Shown here: positions 37,101 through 49,100 of the stretch, piece after piece
How the letters are laid out: each line of letters starts with the position of its first letter
How positions within the stretch are numbered: position 1 is the stretch's first letter
Origin: Arenicola marina
Taxonomy: Eukaryota; Annelida; Polychaeta; Arenicolidae
DNA length: 64,000 nucleotides
Direction of reading: 5' to 3'
NCBI GenBank assembly: GCA_964019135.1
Contig: OZ025258.1
Coordinates: 6,653,961-6,717,960, forward strand
Notes under the pieces: model-generated
Database searches by the model: none
Told to the model about the DNA's origin: nothing
What the model saw: only the letters and a program-made list of their open reading frames with translations
Made by a program: the position numbers and the translations under genes

Positions 37101-40100
37101 AGGTATGTGGGGAGGGCGGGGGTGTGGTCAGTGGCATGAGGTATGTGGGGAGGGCGGGGGTGTGGTCAGTGGCATGAGGTATGTGGGGAGGGCGGGGGTG
37201 TCATGGTGTCATGTGTGGCATGAGGTATGTGGGGAGGGCGGGGGTGTGGTCAGTGGCATGAGGTATGTGGGGAGGGCGGGGGTGTGGTCAGTGGCATGAG
37301 GTATGTGGGGAGGGCGGGGGTGTGGTCAGTGGCATGAGGTATGTGGGGAGGGCGGGGGTGTGGTCAGTGGCATGGGGTATGTGAGGAGGGCGGGGGTGTG
37401 GTCAGTGGCATGGGGTATGTGGGGAGGGCGGGGGTGTGGTCAGTGGCATGGGGTATGTGAGGAGGGCGGGGGTGTGGTCAGTGGCATGAGGTATGTGGGG
37501 AGGGCGGGGGTGTGGTCAGTGGCATGAGGTATGTGGGGAGGGCGGGGGTGTCATGGTGTGATGTGTGGCATGAGGTATGTGGGGAGGGCGGGGATGTGGT
37601 CAGTGGCATGAGGTATGTGAGGAGGGCGGGGGTGTGGTCAGTGGCATGAGGTATGTGGGGAGGGCGGGGGTGTGGTCAGTGGCATGAGGTATGTGGGGAG
37701 GGCGGGGGTGTGGTCAGTGGCATGAGGTATGTGGGGAGGGCGGGGGTGTCATGGTGTGATGTGTGGCATGAGGTATGTGGGGAAGGCGGGGATGTGGTCA
37801 GTGGCATGAGGTATGTGGGGAGGGCGGGGGTGTGGTCAGTGGCATGAGGTATGTGGGGAGGGCGGGGGTGTGGTCAGTGGCATGAGGTATGTGGGGAGGG
37901 CGGGGGTGTGGTCAGTGGCATGAGGTATGTGGGGAGGGCGGGGGTGTGGTCAGTGGCATGAGGTATGTGGGGAGGGCGGGGGTGTCATGGTGTCATGTGT
38001 GGCATGAGGTATGTGGGGAGGGCGGGGGTGTGGTCAGTGGCATGAGGTATGTGGGGAGGGCGGGGGTGTGGTCAGTGGCATGAGGTATGTGGGGAGGGCG
38101 GGGGTGTGGTCAGTGGCATGAGGTATGTGGGGAGGGCGGGGGTGTGGTCAGTGGCATGGGGTATGTGAGGAGGGCGGGGGTGTGGTCAGTGGCATGGGGT
38201 ATGTGGGGAGGGCGGGGGTGTGGTCAGTGGCATGGGGTGTGTGAGGAGGGCGGGGGTGTGGTCAGTGGCATGAGGTATGTGGGGAGGGCGGGGGTGTGGT
38301 CAGTGGCATGAGGTATGTGGGGAGGGCGGGGGTGTGGTCAGTGGCATGAGGTATGTGGGGAGGGCGGGGGTGTCATGGTGTCATGTGTGGCATGAGGTAT
38401 GTGGGGAGGGCGGGGGTGTGGTCAGTGGCATGAGGTATGTGGGGAGGGCGGGGGTGTGGTCAGTGGCATGAGGTATGTGGGGAGGGCGGGGGTGTGGTCA
38501 GTGGCATGGGGTATGTGAGGAGGGCGGGGGTGTGGTCAGTGGCATGGGGTATGTGGGGAGGGCGGGGGTGTGGTCAGTGGCATGGGGTATGTGAGGAGGG
38601 CGGGGGTGTGGTCAGTGGCATGGGTTATGTGGGGAGGGCGGGGGTGTGGTCAGTGGCATGAGGTATGTGGGGAGGGCGGGGGTGTCATGGTGTCATGTGT
38701 GGCATGAGGTATGTGGGGAGGGCGGGGGTGTGGTCAGTGGCATGAGGTATGTGGGGAGGGCGGGGGTGTGGTCAGTGGCATGAGGTATGTGGGGAGGCCG
38801 GGGGTGTGGTCACTGGCATGAGGTATGTGGGGAGGGCGGGGGTGTGGTCAGTGGCATGGGGTATGTGAGGAGGGCGGGGGTGTGGTCAGTGGCATGGGGT
38901 ATGTGGGGAGGGCGGGGGTGTGGTCAGTGGCATGAGGTATGTGGGGAGGGCGGGGGTGTGGTCAGTGGCATGAGGTATGTGGGGAGGGCGGGGGTGTGGT
39001 CAGTGGCATGAGGTATGTGGGGAGGGCGGGGGTGTGGTCAGTGGCATGAGGTATGTGGGGAGGGCGGGGGTGTCATGGTGTGATGTGTGGCATGAGGTAT
39101 GTGGGGAGGGCGGGGATGTGGTCAGTGGCATGAGGTATGTGAGGAGGGCGGGGGTGTGGTCAGTGGCATGGGGTATGTGGGGAGGGCGGGGGTGTCCTGG
39201 TGTGATGTGTGGCATGAGGTATGTGGGGAGGGCGGGGGTGTCATGGTGTGATGTGTGGCATGAGGTATGTGGGGAGGGCGGGGGTGTCATGGTGTGATGT
39301 GTGGCATGAGGTATGTGGGGAGGGCGGGGGTGTCATGGTGTGATGTGTGGCATGAGGTATGTGAGGAGGGCGGGGGTGTGGTCAGTGGCATGGGGTATGT
39401 GGGGAGGGCGGGGGTGTCCTGGTGTGATGTGTGGCATGAGGTATGTGGGGAGGGCGGGGGTGTCATGGTGTGATGTGTGGCATGAGGTATGTGGGGAGGG
39501 CGGGGGTGTCATGGTGTGATGTGTGGCATGAGGTATGTGGGGAGGGCGGGGGTGTGGTCAGTGGCATGAGGTATGTGGGGAGGGCGGGGGTGTGGTCAGT
39601 GGCATGAGGTATGTGGGGAGGGCGAGGGTGTGGTCAGTGGCATGAGGTGTGTGGGGAGGGCGGGGGTGTGGTCAGTGGCATGAGGTATGTGGAGAGGGCG
39701 GGAGTGTCATGGTGTGATGTGTGGCATGAGGTATGTGGAGAGGGCGGGGGTGTCATGGTGTGATGTGTGGCATGGGGTATGTGGAGAGGGCGGGGGTGTC
39801 ATGGTGTGATGTGTCATGGTGTGATATGTGGCATGAGGTATGTGGGGAGGGCGGGGGTGTGGTCAGTGGCATGAGGTATGTGGGGAGGGCGGGGGTGTGG
39901 TCAGTGGCATGAGGTATGTGAGGAGGGCGGGGGTGTGGTCAGTGGCATGGGGTATGTGAGGAGGGCGGGGGTGTGGTCAGTGGCATGAGGTATGTGGGGA
40001 GGGCGGGGGTGTGGTCAGTGGCATGGGGTATGTGGGGAGGGCGGGGGTGTGGTCAGTGGCATGAGGTATGTGGGGAGGGCGGGGGTGTGGTCAGTGGCAT

Positions 40101-43100
40101 GGGGTATGTGGGGAGGGCGGGGGTGTGGTCAGTGGCATGAGGTATGTGGGGAGGGCGGGGGTGTGGTCAGTGGCATGAGGTATGTGAGGAGGGCGGGGGT
40201 GTGGTCAGTGGCATGGGGTATGTGAGGAGGGCGGGGGTATGGTCAGTGGCATGAGGTATGTGAGGAGGGCGGGGGTGTGGTCAGTTGCATGGGGTATGTG
40301 AGGAGGGCGGGGGTGTGGTCAGTGGCATGAGGTATGTGGGGAGGGCGGGGGTGTGGTCAGTGGCATGGGGTATGTGAGGAGGGCGGGGGTGTGGTCAGTG
40401 GCATGAGGTATGTGAGGAGGGCGGGGGTGTGGTCAGTGGCATGGGGTATGTGGGGAGGGCGGGGGTGTGGTCAGTGGCATGAGGTATGTGGGGAGGGCGG
40501 GGGTGTGGTCAGTGGCATGGGGTATGTGGGGAGGGCGGGGGTGTGGTCAGTGGCATGAGGTATGTGGAGAGGGCGGGGGTGTGGTCAGTGGCATGAGGTA
40601 TGTGGGGAGGGCGGGGGTGTGGTCAGTGGCATGGGGTATGTGGGGAGGGCGGGGGTGTCATGGTGTGATGTGTGGCATGAGGTATGTGGGGAGGGCGGGG
40701 GTGTGGTCAGTGGCATGGGGTATGTGGAGAGGGCGGGGGTGTCATGGTGTGATGTGTGGCATGAGGTATGTGAGGAGGGCGGGGTGTGGTCAGTGGCATG
40801 AGGTATGTGGGGAGGGCGGGGGTGTGGTCAGTGGCATGAGGTATGTGGGGAGGGCGGGGGTGTGGTCAGTGGCATGAGGTATGTGGGGAGGGCGGGGGTG
40901 TGGTCAGTGGCATGAGGTATATGGAGAGGGCGGGGGTGTGGTCAGTGGCATGAGGTATGTGGGGAGGGCGGGGGTGTGGTCAGTGGCATGGGGTATGTGG
41001 GAAGGGCGGGGGTGTCATGGTGTGATGTGTGGCATGAGGTATGTGGGGAGGGCGGGGGTGTGGTCAGTGGCATGGGGTATGTGGAGAGGGCGGGGGTGTC
41101 ATGGTGTGATGTGTGGCATGAGGTATGTGAGGAGGGCGGGGATGTGGTCAGTGGCATGAGGTATGTGGGGAGGGCGGGGATGTGGTCAGTGGCATGAGGT
41201 ATGTGGGGAGGGCGGGGGTGTGGTCAGTGGCATGGGGTATGTGGGGAGGGCGGGGGTGTCATGGTGTCATATGTGGCATGAGGTATGTGGGGAGGGCGGG
41301 GGTGTGGTCAGTGGCATGAGGTATGTGAGGAGGGCGGGGGTGTCATGGTGTCATGTGTGGCATGAGGTATGTGGGGAGGGCGGGGGTGTGGTCAGTGGCA
41401 TGAGGTATGTGGGGAGGGCGGGGGTGTCATGGTGTGATGTGTGGCATGAGGTATGTGGGGAGGGCGGGGGTATGGTCAGTGACATGAGGTATGTGGGGAG
41501 GGCGGGGGCGTCATGGTGTGATGTGTGGCATGAGGTATGTGGGGAGGGCGGGGATGTGGTCAGTGGCATGAGGTATGTGGGGAGGGCGGGGTGTGGTCAG
41601 TGGCATGGGGTATGTGGGGAGGGCCGGGGTGTGGTCAGTGGCATGAGGTATGTGGGGAGGGCGGGGGTGTGGTCAGTGGCATGAGGTATGTGGGGAGGGC
41701 GGGGGTGTGGTCAGTGGCATGAGGTATGTGAGGAGGGCGGGGGTGTCATGGTGTGATGTGTGGCATGAGGTATGTGAGGAGGGCGGGGGTGTGGTCAGTG
41801 GCATGAGGTATGTGGGGAGGGCGGGGGTGTCATGGTGTGATGTGTGGCATGAGTTATGTGAGGAGGGCGGGGGTGTGGTCAGTGGCATGGGGTATGTGGG
41901 GAGGGCGGGGGTGTGGTCAGTGGCATGAGGTATGTGAGGAGGGCGGGGGTGTCATGGTGTGATGTGTGGCATGAGGTATGTGAGGAGGGCGGGGGTGTGG
42001 TCAGTGGCATGAGGTATGTGGGGAGGGCGGGGGTGTCATGGTGTGATGTGTGGCATGAGGTATGTGAGGAGGGCGGGGGTGTGGTCAGTGGCATGGGGTA
42101 TGTGGGGAGGGCGGGGGTGTGGTCAGTGGCATGAGGTATGTGGGGAGGGCGGGGGTGTGGTCAGTGGCATGAGGTATGTGAGGAGGGCGGGGGTGTCATG
42201 GTGTGATGTGTGGCATGAGGTATGTGGGGAGGGCGGGGGTGTGGTCAGTGGCATGGGGTATGTGGGGAGGGCGGGGGTGTGGTCAGAGGCATGGCGTATG
42301 TGGGGAGGGCGGGGGTGTGGTCAGTGGCATGAGGTATGTGAGGAGGGCGGGGGTGTGGTCAGTGGCATGGGGTATGTGTTGAGGGCGGGGGTGTCATGGT
42401 GTGATGTGTGGCATGAGGTATGTGGGGAGGGCGGGGGTGTGATGTGTGGCATGAGGTATGTAGGGAGGGCGGGGGTGTGGTCAGTGGCATGAGGTATGTG
42501 AGGAGGGCGGGGATGTCATGGTGTGATGTGTGGCATGAGGTATGTGGGGAGGGCGGGGGTGTGGTCAGTGGCATGAGGTATGTGGGGAGGGCGGGGGTGT
42601 GGTCAGTGGCATGGGGTATGTGGGGAGGGCGGGGGTGTGGTCAGTGGCATGAGGTATGTGGGGAGGGCGGGGGTGTGGTCAGTGGCATGAGGTATGTGGG
42701 GAGGGCGGGGATGTGGTCAGTGGCATGAGGTATGTGAGGAGGGCGGGGGTGTGGTCAGTGGCATGAGGTATGTGGGGAGGGCGGGGGTGTGGTCAGTGGC
42801 ATGAGGTATGTGGGGAGGGCGGGGGTGTGGTCAGTGGCATGAGGTATGTGAGGAGGGCGGGGGTGTGGTCAGTGGCATGAGGTATGTGAGGAGGGCGGGG
42901 GTGTCATGGTGTGATGTGTGGCATGAGGTATGTGAGGAGGGCGGGGGTGTGGTCAGTGGCATGGGGTATGTGTTGAGGGCGGGGGTGTCATGGTGTGATG
43001 TGTGGCATGAGGTATGTGGGGAGGGCGGGGGTGTGGTCAGTGGCATGAGGTATGTGGGGAGGGCGGGGGTGTGGTCAGTGGCATGAGGTATGTGGGGAGG

Positions 43101-46100
43101 GCGGGGGTGTGGTCAGTGGCATGAGGTATGTGGGGAGGGCGGGGGTGTCATGGTGTGATGTGTGGCATGAGGTATGTGGGGAGGGCGCGGGTGTGGTCAG
43201 TGGCATGAGGTATGTGGGGAGGGCGGGGGTGTGGTCAGAGGCATGGCGTATGTGGGGAGGGCGGGGGTGTGGTCAGTGGCATGAGGTATGTGAGGAGGGC
43301 GGGGGTGTGGTCAGTGGCATGGGGTATGTGGGGAGGGCGGGGGTGTCATGGTGTGATGTGTGGCATGAGGTATGTGGGGAGGGCGGGGGTGTCATGGTGT
43401 GATGTGTGGCATGAGGTATGTGGGGAGGGCGCGGGTGTGGTCAGTGGCATGAGGTATGTGGGGAGGGCGGGGGTGTGGTCAGAGGCATGGCGTATGTGGG
43501 GAGGGCGGGGGTGTGGTCAGTGGCATGAGGTATGTGAGGAGGGCGGGGGTGTCATGGTGTGATGTGTGGCATGAGGTATGTGGGGAGGGCGGGGGTGTGG
43601 TCAGTGGCATGAGGTATGTGGGGAGGGCGGGGGTGTGGTCAGTGGCATGAGGTATGTGGGGAGGGCGGGGGTGTGGTCAGTGGCATGAGGTATGTGGGGA
43701 GGGCGGGGGTGTGGTCAGTGGCATGAGGTATGTGAGGAGGGCGGGGGTGTGGTCAGTGGCATGAGGTATGTGAGGAGGGCTGGGGTGTGGTCAGTGGCAT
43801 GGGGTATGTGAGGAGGGCGGGGGTGTGGTCAGTGGCATGGGGTATGTGGGGAGGGCGGGGGTGTGGTCAGTGGCATGAGGTATGTGAGGAGGGCGGGGGT
43901 GTGGTCAGTGGCATGAGGTATGTGAGGAGGGCGGGGGTGTGGTCAGTGGCATGGGGTATGTGAGGAGGGCGGGGGTGTGGTCAGTGGCATGAGGTATGTG
44001 GGGAGGGCGGGGGTGTGGTCAGTGGCATGGGGTATGTGAGGAGGGCGGGGTTGTGGTCAGTGGCATGAGGTATGTGGGGAGGGCGGGATGTGGTGTGTGG
44101 CATCAGGTATGTGGGGAGGGCGGGATGTGGTGTCTGGCGCCAGGTGTGTGGGGAAGGACGCTGCCTGGGGGGTGAGCACATTGAGATGATGGCTGACCAG
44201 CCCTTTCAATGGGTATAGCTCATCGTGGGGACGGGTAACCATGGCTTCACATGGAGTCCTTGACATCGTTGTTTACCTTTCAGACTGAAGGAGTCGGGGG
44301 CCATCAACGGTTCTCTCTTGGCGCTTGGACAGGTCGTGGACGCCTTGAACAAAGGACAGGTACTGAAGTCACGTGTTCTAAATGCTCCTTTAGTCCTGAC
44401 AACTCGCATATTGATAGGTGTATCAGCTATATTGAGCTTCTCAGTCTAAGATGCTATTGAAGTGTTTGTTACTGTATAGTTTGTGAATTTGATCTCATTA
44501 TATTACTGTTATTGTGTTATGAATATGCCGACACTTTGATGTTTCAGGTGTGTGTGCCATACAGAGGAAGTAAACTGACCAGACTTCTGCAGGTATGAAC
44601 ACACTGTTTATGTGCTATATACGTAGGATGGAGCTATGCACTTTAATACTCTGCTATTAAAACTTTAATATTTATGCTGATCATTATAGCGTGTATATTA
44701 AATTGAAAGTGGACACAACTAGAAACTTATAGTTAGCACTTGTAAAATGTCGAACAAAGAGCGACTAAATCAGTAATCTCAATGAGTGTCACGGTAGGTG
44801 AACTAATCTTATATTTGTGCATGTCACATATCACATGTTACCGGTCTTTAGGACAATCTGTGACTCCTTCGTTTTATCCCTCAATGTGATGAACTGTATC
44901 TTGAATATAGTTATGTTTTATCCTTTGTGGACAGGACTCTTTGGGAGGGAGTTGTCACAGCTGTATGATCGTCAATCTGTCCCCCGAAGAGCGTCATTAC
45001 TTCGACACTTACACGACACTGCACTTTGCTCGCAAAGCTAAGAAGATCGTTAACACTGTCAAGACAAATGAAGTCCTACGTGAGTCATGGTCTGTCCGCC
45101 ATTCTCCCGCCCTTCCCTTTATTCTAATTTTCTGTTTTATATCCTACATGACCATCGTCACGTTGCCGGCTGTGTGGCTCTTGTAGATGTTGGTTGTATA
45201 TTCAGGACGCTTTAAGCACATTTGGTCTTATCGCACCAATGGGAGAAGGGAGGGAGAGTGGGGCCATGTCCCCGGGGGTAACCCCCTACTCTTTACGAAG
45301 AAAGACATGGGATCTTTATCCTGCGACCACACAGAGATGGCCACATCAGGGCTCGAATCATCGATCCACGTGCCGTTATGTCTCAGGTGGCCAGAGCACT
45401 CAATGCGAGCGCTCTAGCCCACTGAGCTATCGCTCCGGCCCCCGCATCTGATAGAAGCTGTAGTTCTGTATTAGCATTTAACCATTTTTGCTTCGGAGTT
45501 ACACCATGCATGACGTCTTGGTTAGACTGTGTGGGTGCGTTCTAATCATTAAAGTAAAGTTTGTAAGCTGTACGTATCATTAATGACGATGATAACATAA
45601 CTCAATCCATAAAACTATTGCTGCCTTTTAGAAAAACCTCCGTCAGTTATTCAGATGAAGAGAAAGTTCGACGATGGGAAGGACCAGTCGGGTTCACGAA
45701 CGCCGCCGAAGATGCAGAAGGTCGACCCGGCGCCATTCCTGAGGTGAGGCAATGTCTCCCGCCTAGATATGTTGTGGTGTATATCGAGTGTCACCTGCCG
45801 GAGGACGGCTTGATGGCGGACGAAATTAAAGTTACGGTCGTTGGTTGCTGGACTACGATTGTCTCTTGTTTGACGAAAATCGGTCGCTCATTGTGCGACT
45901 GTCGCAATTGCTCCTAACGATCGTCGATTGAAACAGTATGGTTTCACGCCCCGTCACTGTCGGTCATCTGGAGCAAGTGGTCCCTGGGCACTGATCCCGA
46001 GAGACGACGAACCTTAGTTCAATGTTATCGTGTGGTTAATTGCCGATAGCCTATTGCTTATCCGGCTACATATAGTAAGTGTCTACCACAGCATATTTTT

Positions 46101-49100
46101 AACGCATTTTTCGATATATCTTTGTAGTTGAATTAATTATAACGTGCTGCGCTCTTTCCTATGAAGCCCTATCCTGCGGAAACAAGAGAAGTTTCGATCC
46201 GAATTGCGCGAAGAGGTGTTCTCGCGTCTGGAGGAGTTGGAAGGTCGACTTCTTCAGCAGATGAAGTTCCCATCACCAACGCCAGGTAAATGCCTTCTCC
46301 TTGTCTTAGGGTATCATTATCATTATTTAGGGTAAAATGTGGGTCTCTCAAAGTATTCGTATGTTTGCTTAGAGACGGTTGTTCGTTCTGTGGCAACGAT
46401 TTTGGCAACGAGTGTCTTGAGTTACGCGAGCCCTGAAACAAAGAGTAACTGCTTTCTTGTGACGGGAGCTCTAGGCAATGCACTCGTGGGCATTGATGCG
46501 TACAAAGACAGTAACACACATCAAGGACACGGCCGTGGGCTCTGTCTTTGTTGATGACACGTTTATTTTACAGATTAAAGGATACGAAGTAACCTCTTGT
46601 CGATTGATGTACGGTATTGATTCCGCTGTATGTGTGAACAATTGTCTGAGATGGTGCGGTTCAACTACACTGATTGCCCCCCCCCCCCCACCCAACCCAC
46701 ACACTGACATATCGAAATTGGGGAAGTTTCGCTAATGAGACCACTCAGTCCCATCGGTGATCTTATTTTTTTTTTTAATAGAGGGGTTCCACTGTATTTG
46801 TTACGGAACATTTTAATTCCCCCCCACCACCTGTAGCATGTTTTCTAATACTATTGCCCGAACATGGCCAGACCGTATTTGGTTCTCTTTGCCCACCCGA
46901 CGCTCCCACCAATCGCATCTTGCCACAACTTTATTAGTGACGCAGGTAAGCAAACAAATTCTGATTAGGTCTGTCGTAAGAAATCAATGGTTGGATTGAG
47001 CTGATGTGTCAGGTTTGCTCCACTCACCTACGATTCATACTGTCACATAAACTTGAATGATGTCAAAGAGTTTGCACTTCACAGGACTAATGGAAGTGAT
47101 TCAAACTTCCAAAAGACTTCCAAAAGACAGTTTGAATCACTCAGTTTAAATATGTTTAAACTAAGTGATTCAAACTGTCTTTTGGCGGGCCCTATCAGGA
47201 TAGCAATTCTTTATGAATATATGGACATAGTTTGTAATTGACCCCTTGCCATTTCCACAGGAAAACCGCTGCATGAAGTTCATATTCCTTTGATATTGTT
47301 GTCTGTTATAGAGAACTGTGAGAGTACTGATCCTGACAGCACGACACAGGATGCGAGTCCCCATCGCCGACGTTCGAGATCGGCCACCAGCGCCCTCAAC
47401 CCCCTGAATCCAGAAACCATTCAGCTCCTGGAGAACATCAAGTACCAGTTGCGTCACCTCAAGCAACCGGACGGGCACGTGGTCACGACAACATCCGGGT
47501 CACGGGAAAACTGTCGCCATGGTGCTGAGAAAAGCTCGGAATCGACCCGAGAAAAAAACAGGCGGAAATCACAACGTCTCGTTGTCAAGGAAACGGGTGG
47601 GTGGCACTCATTTTTGGAATTACGGTCTTTAGGACTTTTGATCTTTCCCAAAGAAGTTGGCATGGGAAGAATTACACACTGATCGTACTTCAAGCTTGTC
47701 CATATCTTCGAATTGGACAGAGACCTAACCGGCTTTTTCGCACTCTCTTGGCTGTGGCCCACTGTGACATCAGATACGGTATAAACCAAAATAATTCTAC
47801 AATTTTTGATTTAGTTGGCAATGAGATGGAGTTTACAGCTTGAGTGGAATAGAAATCCGCGGTGTTTTGTGTGAAGATGCCGTGGAACGTTGTCACAGCA
47901 CATTTTAATGGTTGTGCTATTTCGAACTTTCTTATTTTTCTTGTCGTTTTCAGTATTCTCCGATGGTTCAACCATGAATGACCTAAAGACACAAGACCTC
48001 AAGTATAGTCCCTTGTTCGCCAAACCTTTTCTATTGAAACGCAAAGGCTTCAAATCGACGGCGTCACGTTCTGGTAATACTATGAGATACAATTTATTTA
48101 TTCACGTGCAGTACGCAGTACTGCACGAGAATAAATCTATGACGCATGACAGCGACACTGAGGCTATTCCAGCAGCTATTCCCCGTCTTTCTAGTGTCTA
48201 ATTTGTTCACGTTTTATGCCCTGAAAATAAATCTATTTATGTGACTAAAATTCATTATATGAGCATCTTTATAATCTCCAAAACCGTGCAACATATCAGT
48301 CGGTGATGTGATAACCAAAATTTTCCCTCAGTTGTCCTGTTTTTTTGTCCATGTTGCACAAGTTACAGTTCTGTTAAATCCATCTTTAAATTCAGCATTT
48401 ATATGTAGAATGTTGTGAAATCTGTGGTTCAAGTGACTTTAAACTGGTATGGTTAAAGATCAATGCCTGTGTCCTAATAGGTTCATTTATAACATATTTC
48501 TAGATGTCCAATGCGCATGGTTGTCTATTATTCTTTTAATTGTTGAGTTAATTTGTTAAAATGTATTGGTGCTGACAACAGATGCTGACATGGATGCCTC
48601 CGAAAACGTGAGCTGCAACTCTGCTCGAAACCCAGAGTTCCAGAAATCACACAGTAATATTTTATTCGTCCATTGTCGAATATTTAATTACGTATCTTTA
48701 TCTAGCTGTTAGCTTGTGTGTCATAACGGTACTGTTATTACATATATAACACTAAGTCTACGTATAAATTTAACCTCGTCATTTACACTGCCACAGCCCA
48801 ACTGGTTCAGTCTCATGCGCCATTCTTCATAAAAAAATAAATAAAAATAAGTCAAGCATCGGATCTTATGACGGCAAGGGTATCATATTGATATTACCGT
48901 TTGTTGTAGCAAGCATTTGAGCTGGCAGAATTGTCCATTCATCATTTGCACTGAATCGCTTCAGACGCAGACATCCTCAAACTCCTGAACGAAGGCACGG
49001 TGAAGGAGCTGCAGAATCTGCAGACGGTGGGGGCCAAGCGGGCTAAGCTGATACACAGCTGGCGTGAGCTGAGCGGCCACTTCACCACGGTAAGGGACCT

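Noticed and set aside
31789-43937. Dozens of 61-173-codon frames in the KIF22 intron array
   Set aside because: They are copies of the 38/46-bp unit read in frame, and they lie in an intron. Only the continuation of exon 5 to 31823 is kept, as a splicing possibility.
31695-44157. CRISPR-like array
   Set aside because: Units are contiguous without unique spacers, and the host is an animal with spliced genes.
47597-47601. Alternative exon-11 donor 4 nt further on in KIF22
   Set aside because: GTGGCA at 47601 is a weaker donor and would break the frame with exon 12, while the donor at 47597 keeps it.
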